DNA from: DASRPD01 sp035646535
GTDB taxonomy: Bacteria; Actinomycetota; Acidimicrobiia; IMCC26256; JANYLB01
Direction: 5' to 3'
Assembly: GCA_035646535.1 (NCBI GenBank)
Contig: DASRPD010000068.1
Coordinates: 1-39,262, forward strand
Length of the DNA stretch: 39,262 nucleotides
Part shown: one piece after another, positions 15,265-24,660 of the stretch
Position numbering within the stretch: position 1 is the first letter of the stretch
Layout of the letters: the number at the start of each line of letters is the position of its first letter
Made by a program: the position numbers and the translations under genes
The notes under the pieces: generated by a model
What the model was told of the DNA's origin: nothing
Database searches by the model: none
The model's input: only the letters and a program-made list of their open reading frames with translations

Positions 15265-15739
15265 ATGCCCGCAGTGTTCATCCACGGCGTACCCGACACG
15301 GCGGCATTGTGGGAGCCGGTGCGGTCCCACCTCACCCGCCGCGACGCCGTGGCGCTCGACCTTCCCGGTTTCGCGACACCGGTGCCCGAGGGATTCGACG
15401 CCACCAAGGAGGCCTACACCGACTGGATCATCGACCGCCTCGTGGAGCTCGGCGAACCGGTCGATCTGGTCGGCCACGACTGGGGCGGCATGCTCGTCCA
15501 GCGAGTCGCATCGATCCGTCCGGATCTCGTCCGCACGCTCGCGACCGGCAGTGGTCCGATCGACGTTGACTACCAGTGGCACGACATGGCCCAGGCCTGG
15601 CACACCGGAGGTCGGTGAGCGCATCGCCGAGCGGCTCGGCGCCGAGCTCGTGATGTTCGATGCGTGCGGCCACTGGTGGCCCTGGGAACGAGCCGGCGAG
15701 ACCGCAGTCGCGCTCAGCGAGGTCTGGGCCTCGGTTTGA
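15265..15739 (+). pseudogene. Alpha/beta hydrolase with internal deletion and frameshift
   Basis: The first frame (ATG 15265, 117 codons) has FIHGVPDTAALWEPV, DLPGFATPVPEG and the nucleophile-containing GHDWGGML, then stops at 15618. From about 15605 another frame continues with PEVGERIAERLGAELVMFDACGHWWPWERAG to a stop at 15739, which is the C-terminal histidine region of the same family. A whole enzyme would be about 230-280 residues; roughly 80-110 residues of the cap and a core strand are missing at the junction. The gene cannot make an intact hydrolase unless the sequence is misassembled. A Shine-Dalgarno-like GAAAGGG precedes the ATG. Confidence 0.8.
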
Positions 15740-15791
15740 CCCGAGGGCTCGCCTGGGCCTGCGCGTCCAGTTCGCCATATCTTTGCGGTTC

Positions 15792-16601
15792 ATGAGCCGA
15801 CGAGGGTGGGCATCCATCGCGGTCGCCACCGTCGTGAACGCGGTGTTCGTCACGACGGTCATCGCGATCGACGACGCCGGAGCGGGCAGTGCCGGCCACG
15901 ACTCCGGGACCCGGCCGCGCGTTCGAACGGTCGTTGACCGAGCCGCGGCGACGACCACCACCTATCGTCCCGACCCGGTGCAGGTGACGCCGACGCCGAC
16001 CACGCCAGAAGCGCAGGTCGAGCACGGGACCGCCCCGGTGGTCTCCCGGGTCGACACGACCGATCGCGTCGTGTTCATCACGATCGACGACGGGCTGATC
16101 CGGGACCCGGCCGTGATCGACACGATTCGCCGCATGGATGTCCCGGTCTCGCTGTTTCTCGTCGAGGGCCTGGCCGAGCAGGGCCAGGACTACTTCCGAG
16201 AGCTCATCGCCCTCGGTGCGTCGGTGCACAGCCACACGACGAGCCACGAGGACCTGCGCGGTCTCGGGTGGAGCGCGCAGGCAACCGAGATCTGCGATCC
16301 GGCCGACACCATCACGGAGCTGTTCGATCAACGCGCCACGCTGTTCCGGCCTCCGTACGGCGCGTACGACGAGACGACGCAGGCGGTCGCCGGCTACTGC
16401 GGCTACGACGCCGTCGTCGCCTGGGCGGGCGCGGCCAACGACGGGCGGATCGACCTCCAGGCCGGCGCGCTGCAACCGGGCGACATCATCCTCTTCCACT
16501 TCCGTACGGACTTGGCGCAGAACCTCGAGGTGCTCGAGCAGATGTCCCGGGATCAAGGCTTCCGCATCGGTCGGCTCGAGGACTACCTGGTCTCGAGCTG
16601 A
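15792..16601 (+). CDS. Polysaccharide deacetylase (NodB domain), membrane-anchored or secreted
   Basis: The 269-residue protein begins with a short basic stretch and hydrophobic helix (VATVVNAVFVTTVIAI), then a Thr/Pro-rich linker. The NodB domain carries VFITIDDG (the catalytic Asp pair), the metal motif HSHTTSH, FRPPYGAYDE and the late IILFHF. Such enzymes remove acetyl groups from peptidoglycan or other polysaccharides outside the cell. All catalytic motifs are present. It lies between the broken hydrolase and an acyl-CoA ligase, with no functional link seen. Confidence 0.87.
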   Translation: MSRRGWASIAVATVVNAVFVTTVIAIDDAGAGSAGHDSGTRPRVRTVVDRAAATTTTYRPDPVQVTPTPTTPEAQVEHGTAPVVSRVDTTDRVVFITIDDGLIRDPAVIDTIRRMDVPVSLFLVEGLAEQGQDYFRELIALGASVHSHTTSHEDLRGLGWSAQATEICDPADTITELFDQRATLFRPPYGAYDETTQAVAGYCGYDAVVAWAGAANDGRIDLQAGALQPGDIILFHFRTDLAQNLEVLEQMSRDQGFRIGRLEDYLVSS

Positions 16602-16684
16602 TATCGAGACGCTGAATCCGAGCGCGGTGACGACGTGCCCCGTCGGACTGAAACCCCGCTCCGGTTCCCGGTACGGTTCGGCCC

Positions 16685-18226
16685 GTGCACACACCCCTCG
16701 TTGTCAACGACTTCCTGGACCGCGCCGAGACCGTCTATCCCGATCGTGACGCGATCGTCGACGAGCCCGCGCCTGCGGGTGGGTCTATCGGTCGTTGCAC
16801 CTACGGTCAGCTCGCCGGTCGCGCTCGGAGCCTCGCCGTCCACCTCGACAACCTGGGCGTCGAAGCCGGGGCACGAGTCGCCATCGTGTCTCCGAACGCG
16901 GCCCGGTTCCTCGTCGCGCTGTTCGGTGTCAGCGCCTACGGCCGAGTGATCGTTCCCGTCAACTACCGCCTGAACGCCGAGGAGATCGGTTACATCATCG
17001 AGCACTCCGGCGCCACGACCCTGCTCGTGGATCCCGAGCTCGACGAGCCATTGCTCGGTATCGACATCGCGCACCGTTACGTCCTCGGCGAAGCGACCGA
17101 TGCCGAGCTGTTCGACAACCCGGGAACGCCGCGCTTGGTCTCGGACGACGAGACCGCGACGGCATCGATCAACTACACGTCCGGGACAACGGCACGGCCG
17201 AAGGGCGTGCAGCTCACACACCGAAGCCTCTGGACGAACGCGACGACGTTCGGGTGGCACATGACCGTGACCGATCGGGACGTCTATCTCCATACGTTGC
17301 CGATGTTCCACTGCAACGGATGGGGGCTGCCGTACGCGCTCACCGGCATGGGCGCACGCCACGTCGTCATCCGCAAGATCGACGGCGAGGAGATCCTCAG
17401 CCGGATCGAACAGGAGGGCGTCACGTTCATGGCCGGCGCGCCCGCGGTCGTCGCCGCGGTGCTCGACGCGGCCGAGGCACGACGCGCGCGCGGCGAATCC
17501 GTGCCGGGCCGTCACCGGGTCCGGATGGTCGTCGCCGGCGCGCCGCCGCCGTCCACGGTCATCGAGCGGGTCGAAGCCGAGCTGGGCTGGGAGTTCATCC
17601 AGATCTACGGCCTCACCGAGACCTCACCGCTCCTCACGGTGAACCGAGCGCCACGCGAGTACGACGCGCTCGATGCGGCCTCGCGCGCCAAGGCACTCTC
17701 GCGCGCCGGCTCACCTGCCATCGGCGTACGGCTGGCCGTCGACGCGGAGGGCGAGGTGCTGGCCCGCTCGAACCATGTGTTCGCCGGGTACTGGGAACAA
17801 CCCGACGAGACCGCCACCGCGCTCGACGGTGGCTGGTTCCACACCGGCGATGGCGGGGATCTCGATGACGCGTATCTGGTGATCTCCGATCGGAAGAAGG
17901 ACGTGATCATCACCGGCGGTGAGAACGTCTCGTCGATCGAGGTGGAGGACTGCCTCTACCGCCACGCCGACGTCAGCGAGGTGGCGGTGATCGGCGTGCC
18001 CGACGAGAGGTGGGGCGAGACCATCAAGGCCCTCGTCGTCTGCCGTGAGGGCGCGACGGCCACCGAGCAAGACCTCATCGACTTCTGCCGAGAGCACCTC
18101 GCTCACTTCAAGTGCCCGACGTCGGTCGAGCTCCGCGACGCCCTGGTGCGTACCGCGACCGGCAAGCTCCAGAAGTTCAAGCTCCGCGCGCCCTATTGGG
18201 ACGGGCGCGCCAAGCGGGTCAACTAG
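16685..18226 (+). CDS. Acyl-CoA synthetase/ligase (AMP-forming)
   Basis: The 513-residue protein (GTG 16685) has the AMP-binding motif YTSGTTARPKGVQLTH, the A5 region QIYGLTETSP, the hinge FHTGDGGDLDDAYLVISDRKKD with TGGENVSSIEVED, and the catalytic lysine near VRTATGKLQKFKL. It activates a carboxylic acid to the acyl-adenylate and then the CoA thioester. GENVSS is typical of medium/long-chain FadD-like proteins. Substrate is unknown; fatty-acid activation would fit the WS/DGAT and thioesterase genes in the window. Confidence 0.91.
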   Translation: MHTPLVVNDFLDRAETVYPDRDAIVDEPAPAGGSIGRCTYGQLAGRARSLAVHLDNLGVEAGARVAIVSPNAARFLVALFGVSAYGRVIVPVNYRLNAEEIGYIIEHSGATTLLVDPELDEPLLGIDIAHRYVLGEATDAELFDNPGTPRLVSDDETATASINYTSGTTARPKGVQLTHRSLWTNATTFGWHMTVTDRDVYLHTLPMFHCNGWGLPYALTGMGARHVVIRKIDGEEILSRIEQEGVTFMAGAPAVVAAVLDAAEARRARGESVPGRHRVRMVVAGAPPPSTVIERVEAELGWEFIQIYGLTETSPLLTVNRAPREYDALDAASRAKALSRAGSPAIGVRLAVDAEGEVLARSNHVFAGYWEQPDETATALDGGWFHTGDGGDLDDAYLVISDRKKDVIITGGENVSSIEVEDCLYRHADVSEVAVIGVPDERWGETIKALVVCREGATATEQDLIDFCREHLAHFKCPTSVELRDALVRTATGKLQKFKLRAPYWDGRAKRVN

Positions 18227-18325
18227 TACGTCACCCCGGGCCGTCACGAGGGTTTCGATGGTGCCCGGGGGCCCCACCCGGGCCGGGTTCACGGAATTCT
18301 CAGACGCGCGCGTGACAATGGCTGT

Positions 18326-19003
18326 GTGAGAGTCCTCGTCGTCGACGATGAGCCCGCGGTTCGTGATGCAGTCGCGCGCGCCCTGCGCTACGAGTCCTAC
18401 ACGGTCGATGTCGCCGTCGACGGCCAGAACGCGCTGGAGGTGCAGGCACTCGAGCCGGCCGACGCGATCGTGCTCGATGTGCTCATGCCCGGGCTCGACG
18501 GGCTCGAGGTGTGCCGCCGCCTCCGCGCGGCCGGCGATGGTGTACCGATCCTGATGCTGACCGCGCGTGAGACGGTGTCGGATCGGGTCGCCGGTCTCGA
18601 CGCCGGGGCGGACGACTATCTCGTCAAGCCCTTCGCGCTCCAGGAGCTGCTCGCCCGGCTGCGCGCCCTGCTGCGACGCTCGGGCACGGCGGAGAACGGC
18701 GGCGCCGTTCGATTCGGCGACCTGTCGCTCGACCCGGACACGCGCGAGGTGCGCCGAGGTGAACGGGCGATCGAGCTGACGCGCACGGAGTTCCACCTGC
18801 TCGAGCTCCTGCTCTTCAACGCGCGCAAGGTCCTGACCCGAGAGGTGATCCTCGAACGCGTCTGGGGCTACGACTTCGAAACGAGCTCCAACTCGCTCGA
18901 CGTCTACATCGGCTACATCCGTCGCAAGACCGAAGCCGGAGGAGAGCCCCGACTCATCCAGACCGTGCGCGGTGTGGGCTACGTCGTGCGCGAACCATCG
19001 TGA
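18326..19003 (+). CDS. OmpR-family response regulator, MprA-like
   Basis: The 225-residue protein has a receiver domain with acidic pocket VDDEP, phosphorylation site Asp51 (VLDVLMPG) and Lys101 (DYLVKPF). A C-terminal winged helix includes RTEFHLLELLLFNARKVLTREVI and the final SNSLDVYIGYIRRKTEAGG with VRGVGYVVRE. The organisation matches mycobacterial MprA, a regulator of envelope stress. The GTG start lies 99 bp after the ligase stop; the gap includes an inverted repeat GCCCGGG/CCCGGGC. The partner kinase overlaps by 4 bp. Confidence 0.93.
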   Translation: MRVLVVDDEPAVRDAVARALRYESYTVDVAVDGQNALEVQALEPADAIVLDVLMPGLDGLEVCRRLRAAGDGVPILMLTARETVSDRVAGLDAGADDYLVKPFALQELLARLRALLRRSGTAENGGAVRFGDLSLDPDTREVRRGERAIELTRTEFHLLELLLFNARKVLTREVILERVWGYDFETSSNSLDVYIGYIRRKTEAGGEPRLIQTVRGVGYVVREPS

Positions 19004-20385
19004 GCCTGCGGACCCGGCTGACCCTCGCGGCGGCAATCGCCGTGTCGGTCGCGGTGGCGCTCACCTCGGTGATCGCATACACAACGGTCCGCGACCAGCT
19101 CCTCACCGAGGCGGACCGCGCCCTGCGGGTGCAATCGGAACAGGTCGTCCGATCCCGGCGGGTCCCCGATCTGCTCGAGGGCCGCTCCCCCGTCCGCGGC
19201 GACTTCGCCCGTTCGGAGCAGTACTTCCAGGTTGTCAACGCGGACGGCACCACCGTGACCCCGCCAGACCAGGCGGTCGAGCTCCCGGTCGACGCCAGTG
19301 ACCTCCGCGTGGCTCGCACCACCGGGTTCGACCAGGGTCTCGCGCTCGCTCCGCTTCGTACGGTGACGGTCGACGGCGAACGCCTCCGCATGATCACGAT
19401 CCCGGCGCGGGCTCCGGTGGATGGACAGGGAGTCGCGATCCAGATCGCCCACCCGCTCACCGAGATCGACGACACCCTCTCCTCACTCCGGGTCGCGCTG
19501 ATCGTGGTGTCACTCGGGGGCGTCGCGCTCGCCGCGGTGCTCGGGCTCGTCATCGCCGGCACGACGCTTCGGCCCGTCCGGCGACTCACTGCGGCCGCAG
19601 AGCACGTCGCCCAGACTCAGGACCTGAGCGCGGAGATTGCCGAGACCCGCAAGGACGAGCTCGGGCGACTCGCCTCGAGCTTCAACACGATGCTCCGAGC
19701 CCTGGCGTCCTCACGGGAGCAGCAGACCCAGCTCGTGGCCGACGCGAGCCACGAGCTCCGCACTCCGCTCACCAGCGTGCGCACGAACGTCGAGGTCCTG
19801 GCCCGCCAGACCGACATGGCGGCTCCCGAGCGAGCTCGCCTCCTCGCCGATGTCACGACGCAGATGGAGGAGCTGAGCCTGCTCGTCGGTGACCTCGTGG
19901 AGCTCGCCCGGGGTGACACCGCCGCCGCGGACGAGGAACCGGTGACCCTGCGATTCGACGAGCTCATCGATCGCGCCGTCGGACGGGCGCGCTTGCACGC
20001 TCGCGACGTGCAGGTGAGCCTCCTCGCGACCGCGCCATGCGAGCTCGACGCCCGGCGCGGACGACTGGAGCGCGCCCTGGCCAACGTGCTCGACAACGCC
20101 GGTAAGTGGAGCCCCGCCGGCGGCACGGTAGAAGTGCTCCAATCCGGCGGCACCGTCACCGTGCGCGACCACGGGCCGGGGATTGACCCGGTCGATCTCC
20201 CGCACGTCTTCGATCGCTTCTACCGCGCGGCCGCCGCTCGTTCGATGCCCGGTTCCGGTCTCGGCCTCGCGATCGTGCGGGGCATCGTGGAGGAACACGG
20301 CGGCACCGTGACCGCCGCGGTCACCGAGGGTGGGGGCACGATCATGACGATCAGCCTCCCCGGTGCCCGTCCCCCACGCGGCTGA
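19000..20385 (+). CDS. Sensor histidine kinase, MprB-like
   Basis: The 461-residue kinase has an N-terminal helix (about 7-27), an extracytoplasmic domain to about 162, a second helix (163-186), then a HAMP region. The HisKA motif DASHELRTPLTS gives His251. The ATPase domain shows NVLDNAGKWSP (N box), VRDHGPGI and SGLGLAIVRGIVEEHGG (G boxes). It overlaps the regulator stop (GTGA), so the pair is coupled. The sensed signal is unknown. Confidence 0.92.
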   Translation: MSLRTRLTLAAAIAVSVAVALTSVIAYTTVRDQLLTEADRALRVQSEQVVRSRRVPDLLEGRSPVRGDFARSEQYFQVVNADGTTVTPPDQAVELPVDASDLRVARTTGFDQGLALAPLRTVTVDGERLRMITIPARAPVDGQGVAIQIAHPLTEIDDTLSSLRVALIVVSLGGVALAAVLGLVIAGTTLRPVRRLTAAAEHVAQTQDLSAEIAETRKDELGRLASSFNTMLRALASSREQQTQLVADASHELRTPLTSVRTNVEVLARQTDMAAPERARLLADVTTQMEELSLLVGDLVELARGDTAAADEEPVTLRFDELIDRAVGRARLHARDVQVSLLATAPCELDARRGRLERALANVLDNAGKWSPAGGTVEVLQSGGTVTVRDHGPGIDPVDLPHVFDRFYRAAAARSMPGSGLGLAIVRGIVEEHGGTVTAAVTEGGGTIMTISLPGARPPRG

Positions 20386-20529
20386 ACCGCACGCGAACAC
20401 GACGTCGACCCGGTCGTTCGACGCGAAGGAGCTCGCGGCCGCGAGTATGCCGAGGCTCTCGGCCTACACGCCGTTGGCCTCGTCGACTCCCGACGCGAGC
20501 GGCCGATCTCGGCCCCTCCGTCCTGGGGG

Positions 20530-21108
20530 TCAGTCAGCTTTGGAGCGACCTCGCGACTTCTGGGCGCGCTTGAAATCCCGTACCCGCACGAGCGCGTCTG
20601 CGGACCCGACGTCGGCGACCGACCGAGGCCGGTCGTCGGAGAACGGGGCGGCCGCGATCTCCCACCCCGACGGGGTCTTGCCGAACCGCTTGGCCAACAC
20701 CGCCAGGAGAATCTTGGCCTTCTCGTCGCCGTAACCGGGAAGGGACCGCAGTCGCTCGTAGACGACGTCGGCCCGCCGTGCGCCGCGCCAGATCTTCGCC
20801 GTGTCCCCGTCGTAGGTGTCGACAACATGCCCGCAGAGCGCGTGGGTCCGTTTGGCCATCGAACCGGGATACCGATGAAGGGCCGGCTTCTCTCTGAACA
20901 CCGCGTCGAGCACGTCGGGATCCATGGCCGCGATCTTGTGGGCATCGAGCTCACCGAGACGGGCGGCGAGCGTCGCAGGGCCGCGGAAGGCCCACTCCAT
21001 CGGGACCTGCTGGTCCAACAACATGCCGATGACGAGCGCGAGCGGCTGCTCGGTGAGCAGGCGATCCGCGCCGGCGTCACCGGTGATGGGAAACGCGACC
21101 TTGGCCAC
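20530..21108 (-). CDS. HhH-GPD family DNA glycosylase-like protein
   Basis: The 192-residue protein, taken from GTG 21108, starts KVAFPITGDAGADRLL and continues IGMLLDQQVPMEWAF, typical of an uncharacterised actinobacterial HhH-GPD group. The hairpin region is RLRSLPGYGDEKAKILLAVL. The group is smaller than endonuclease III and lacks the Fe-S cysteines. Activity on a damaged base is presumed from the fold only. GTG 21135 or 21132 are alternative starts. The end is a basic tail, useful for DNA contact. It is divergent from the broken gene at 21200. Confidence 0.83.
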   Translation of the reverse strand: MAKVAFPITGDAGADRLLTEQPLALVIGMLLDQQVPMEWAFRGPATLAARLGELDAHKIAAMDPDVLDAVFREKPALHRYPGSMAKRTHALCGHVVDTYDGDTAKIWRGARRADVVYERLRSLPGYGDEKAKILLAVLAKRFGKTPSGWEIAAAPFSDDRPRSVADVGSADALVRVRDFKRAQKSRGRSKAD

Positions 21109-21199
21109 GGACCCGAGAATAGGTGGAATCACCACGACGCCGGCCGGGTGGCTACCGCATCGCGGCCGAGAGAGGCGGCGGGCGTGCGAAGGTGACGCC

Positions 21200-21456
21200 A
21201 TGACCAGCCAATCCGACAAGGCCGCCCAGTTCCTCTCCCTTCACCACGCCGAGACACCGTTGCTCCTGCCCGATCCGTGGGACACCGGGTCCGCGCGTGT
21301 CCTCGTGGCCCTCGGTTTCTCTGCGGTCGCCACGACGAGCTCCGGGTTTGCCGCCACGCTGACGCGGCCGGACGTGCCGACGTCGTCTATGCCCCGGGAG
21401 CGAACAACCTCGACGCGATTCGGCGCATCGTCGAGCCAGTCGAGGTGGCCGTCGTA
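21200..21456 (+). pseudogene. Isocitrate lyase/PEP mutase-family remnant, middle and 3' end lost
   Basis: From ATG 21200 the frame reads AAQFLSLHHAETPLLLPDPW, then ALGFSAVATTSSGFAATLTRPD, the start of a PEP mutase/isocitrate lyase-like barrel. At about 21370 the match switches to the next frame with ADVVYAPGANNLDAIRRIVE and VEVAVV, which belongs some 120-130 residues later in intact relatives. It is then cut off by the amidohydrolase stop region. So it has an internal deletion with frameshift and a 3' truncation. The catalytic Asp and Cys segments are absent. Confidence 0.75.
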
Positions 21457-21461
21457 GGAGA

Positions 21462-22661
21462 TCAGCCCGGGGGCGTCGGCTTCCACGGACGGTCGGGTTC
21501 CTCGACGCCGTAGAGACGCGCCGCGTTGTCCCAGAGGATCTTGCGGCGGGTGGCGGGTTCCAGATCCCCGAACGCGTCGTCGATCCGCTCGCGCACGTTG
21601 CCGTAGAGGCAGACGGGGTGGGGATAGTCGGTCTCGAACAGGACGTTGTCGGCGCCGATGACGTCGAGGTCGTTCCGCGGCGCGTGGGTCTCGAAGAACG
21701 AGCAGGCGGACACCTGGCGACGGAAGTACTCGCTCGGCGGCATGTCGAACTCCGGTCGCTCCACCGAGAGGTTCGAATAGGTGAAGCAGTAGTCGGCGGC
21801 CTCGAGCACGAACGGCACCCAGCCGATGCCGCTTTCCACGGACACGAAGCGCACGTCGGGGTGGCGCGGGAGCACGCCGCTGAGAAGGAGGTCGCTCACC
21901 TGGAGCGCGTTGCCGAGGAAGAGCTCGAGGCTCGTCGTGATGAGGGTCGAGGCGACGCCGTGGGCCCGCACCCGTTCGGCGCCGAACGAGCCCGCCATGT
22001 CACCCGAACCTATGTGCAGGTTCAGTGACATCCCGGTCTCGGCGGCGAGGCGGTAGAGGGGGTCCCAGTGGCGGTCGCCGAGGTAGGGCTGACCGAACGT
22101 CTGCGGCTCGCCGGTGAACAAGATGCCCTTGTGGCCGAGCGCGACGCAGCGCTCGACCTCGGCCACGGTCGCGTCGATGTCCCAGAAGGGCGTCGCCATG
22201 ATCGGGATGAAGCGACGAGGATCCGGCGCGGTCCACTCGACGAGCCAGTCGTTGTAAGCCTGTACGCACGCGAGCATCAGCGCCCGATCATCGAGCGCGA
22301 GGAATGCTTGGTTCCCGAATCCACCGATGTTGGGGTAGAGGGCCATCGCCCAGATGCCGACCTCGTCCATGTATGCCAGCCGCGCGTTCGCGTCGTATGC
22401 CGCCGGCGGTACGTCGTCGAGCGTCTTGGGCGCGGACGGGAACGGATCGGGCCAGCCCGCGACGGCGGTGACACCGACGGGGATCGCCGGTCCATCGTCG
22501 CCGATGCGCCACACGTCGACGCCGTGGCGGGTCCGCACCATGCGTGGCGCGCGGTCACGCCATCGGGCAGGGAGTCGATCGGTCCAGACGTCGGGTGGCT
22601 CGGTGACGTGGGTGTCGGCGTCGATCACCCAGTCCGTGACCTGCATCGGCTCTCGGCTCAT
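21462..22661 (-). CDS. Amidohydrolase family 2 (metal-dependent hydrolase/decarboxylase-like)
   Basis: The 399-residue protein (ATG 22661 or 22646) has the DADTHVTEPPDVW N-terminal motif, in which the Asp/His pair binds metal. It also has FIPIMATPFWDIDATVAEVER, LNLHIGSGDM with the barrel histidine, VSVESGIGWVPFVLEAADYCF, and the late DNVLFETDYPHPVCLYGN containing the catalytic Asp. This is the ACMSD/gamma-resorcylate decarboxylase-like clan, widespread in aromatic and xenobiotic breakdown in actinomycetes. Substrate unknown. It faces the antiporter gene divergently. Confidence 0.87.
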   Translation of the reverse strand: MSREPMQVTDWVIDADTHVTEPPDVWTDRLPARWRDRAPRMVRTRHGVDVWRIGDDGPAIPVGVTAVAGWPDPFPSAPKTLDDVPPAAYDANARLAYMDEVGIWAMALYPNIGGFGNQAFLALDDRALMLACVQAYNDWLVEWTAPDPRRFIPIMATPFWDIDATVAEVERCVALGHKGILFTGEPQTFGQPYLGDRHWDPLYRLAAETGMSLNLHIGSGDMAGSFGAERVRAHGVASTLITTSLELFLGNALQVSDLLLSGVLPRHPDVRFVSVESGIGWVPFVLEAADYCFTYSNLSVERPEFDMPPSEYFRRQVSACSFFETHAPRNDLDVIGADNVLFETDYPHPVCLYGNVRERIDDAFGDLEPATRRKILWDNAARLYGVEEPDRPWKPTPPG

Positions 22662-22822
22662 CGCGCGAACGGTACCCGGCGGCCGCCAACCGCGCTCCGG
22701 GCCAGCCGACCGTGCGCGGTGCGCCAACATCTCGACCGAGGCCGGCGTGGGGTTCCGATGCCGGGATGGGCGAGGCCGATAGCCTCCGGGCTCAGTCCGA
22801 CCGGCGACGCCACGAGGTCCGA

Positions 22823-24568
22823 TTGAGCGACAGCGAGATCATCATCGGGCTGAGCACGATCGTCGTCTTCGGCGTTGGCGCGCAGTGGATCGGGCGGCGC
22901 GCCGGGATCCCATCCATCCTGCTTCTGCTCCCCGCGGGAGTGCTCGCGGGCGGAGTGCTCGGTTGGGTCGAGCCCGAGGAGATGTTCGGCGACACGTTGT
23001 TTCCCGGGATCACCCTCCTCGTGTCACTGCTGCTCTTCCAGAGCGCGCTGGGGCTGCGGATCCGAGACCTCCCCCGAAACGCGCGCGGCCCGGTCCTGCG
23101 GCTCATCACGATCGGGGCCTTCATCACGTTTGTCGGCTCCTCGATCGCGGTGCTCTTGATCTTCGGCGTCGAACGCGACCTCGCGTTCCTCGTCGGCGCG
23201 ATCCTCGTGGTCTCGGGACCAACCGTGGTCGGGCCGCTCCTCAGGGAGGTCCGGCCGCGTGACCCGGCACGAGCAGTGCTCAACTGGGAGAGCACCGCAC
23301 TGGATCCGATCGGGGCTGTCCTCGGGGTCGTCGTCCTCAACCTCATCGTCAACTCGCAGGGCGACACTCATCCCTTCATGGCGATCGCGGGCCGCCTGGG
23401 GCTCGGTGTCGTGGTCGGGCTCGCTGCGGCCGCCCTGCTCATCTTCGTGATGTCGCGCTTCCTCGTCTCCGACGACATGAAAGCTGCGGTCGCGTTGCTG
23501 TTCGCAGTCGCCGCCTTCACCGCGGCCGAGCTCGTCTTCTCCGAGGCGGGGCTCGTCGCGACGACGACGCTCGGGTTCGTGGCCGCCACCCAGGAGCTCG
23601 TCCCGACCGCTCGTATCAAGGGCTTCGGCGAGACCCTCGAGGTCATCATCATCGGCTCGCTGTTCATCGTTCTGGGCGCGTTGGTCGATCTTCACGCCCT
23701 GCGTGTGCACGGCTGGCGGACCGCGGTCCTCGTCGCGGTGCTCGTCGTGGTGATTCGACCGATCGCGGTCGGCGTCGCGCTCATCGCCACCCGGATCTCC
23801 ATACGCGAGCGAGCGTTCATCGGCTGGGTCGACCCGCGCGGCGTCGTGGCCGCGGCAACCGCCGCGCAGTTCTCCGGAACGTTGGCGGACGCGAGCTTCG
23901 CGAGCGAGTTCATGCTCCCCATCGTGTTCGGCGTGATCGTCGGCACCGGCGTCGTCTACGGCCTCAGCGCGGGCCCGGTCGCGCGACGGCTCGGGGTGCG
24001 CGAACCACCCCGGATGGGCGTCGCACTGGTCGGCAATGCGCCGTGGCTGCACTCGCTCGGGGTGCGCTTGCACGACCTCGGCGTCTCCGTGCTGTTGGTG
24101 ACGTCGCAACCATCAGTCGAAGACGACAACGCCCACGCCACGCTCCCCACCGTCTCGGTCCACGATTCCGAAGACGACGCCCGCACCGCGCTCGGGTCGG
24201 CGGCCACAAGTCAGGCGCTCATCGCTGCTCCTCCCGGACCGGTGCTGTCGCTGTTCACGGCCGGCCTCGTCGAGGTCCTCGGTCGCCGCAACGTCCTGGA
24301 TCTTCCCGCGGATCGTTCCCGCCTTCGGCCCGACGGGGAGGCGCACTACTCGCGCGCGCATCCGTTCGCGCCGAATGTGACGTCTCGCCACATCGACGGG
24401 CTGGTCGAGCGCGGCGCCACGGTCCAGATGGTCAGCCACCCGACTCCCGCGGGTGCCCTCGTGCTCGCACGCGTCGGACATGACTCGGTCGTCAATCTCA
24501 CCCCCCACAAGGGACGCACCCGGGCGGGCGAGCGCGTCATCGCGCTTGTGTCACCCGAACCGGCCTGA
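22823..24568 (+). CDS. Cation:proton antiporter, CPA family with C-terminal nucleotide-binding-like domain
   Basis: About a dozen hydrophobic helices span residues 3-395. They include LLVSLLLFQSALGLRIRDL, the ILVVSGPTVVGPLLREVRP stretch typical of NhaP-type antiporters, NWESTALDPIGAVLG and WVDPRGVVAAATAAQF. The core Asp residues support Na+ or K+/H+ exchange. The remaining 180 residues are soluble, and MGVALVGNAPWLHSLGVRL resembles a TrkA-N/RCK-like module. Start TTG 22823 follows CGAGGTCC. An upstream in-frame ATG (22766) would add a hydrophilic stretch and is less likely. Confidence 0.88.
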   Translation: MSDSEIIIGLSTIVVFGVGAQWIGRRAGIPSILLLLPAGVLAGGVLGWVEPEEMFGDTLFPGITLLVSLLLFQSALGLRIRDLPRNARGPVLRLITIGAFITFVGSSIAVLLIFGVERDLAFLVGAILVVSGPTVVGPLLREVRPRDPARAVLNWESTALDPIGAVLGVVVLNLIVNSQGDTHPFMAIAGRLGLGVVVGLAAAALLIFVMSRFLVSDDMKAAVALLFAVAAFTAAELVFSEAGLVATTTLGFVAATQELVPTARIKGFGETLEVIIIGSLFIVLGALVDLHALRVHGWRTAVLVAVLVVVIRPIAVGVALIATRISIRERAFIGWVDPRGVVAAATAAQFSGTLADASFASEFMLPIVFGVIVGTGVVYGLSAGPVARRLGVREPPRMGVALVGNAPWLHSLGVRLHDLGVSVLLVTSQPSVEDDNAHATLPTVSVHDSEDDARTALGSAATSQALIAAPPGPVLSLFTAGLVEVLGRRNVLDLPADRSRLRPDGEAHYSRAHPFAPNVTSRHIDGLVERGATVQMVSHPTPAGALVLARVGHDSVVNLTPHKGRTRAGERVIALVSPEPA

Positions 24569-24660
24569 GGACCCACACCGCCGCCCGACGGCCGACGGCC
24601 GGCCTGGCCGGGCCGACCTCCGCGCTGGAATCGCGGGACACGAACAGCTACACATACCTG

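Noticed and set aside
13852..15624. 590-codon minus-strand open frame
   Set aside because: Antisense of serC and the following genes; composition is that of a shadow frame.
18263..18285. GCCCGGG/CCCGGGC hairpin before the response regulator as terminator
   Set aside because: Only 7 bp, all G+C, without a T-tract; could be chance.
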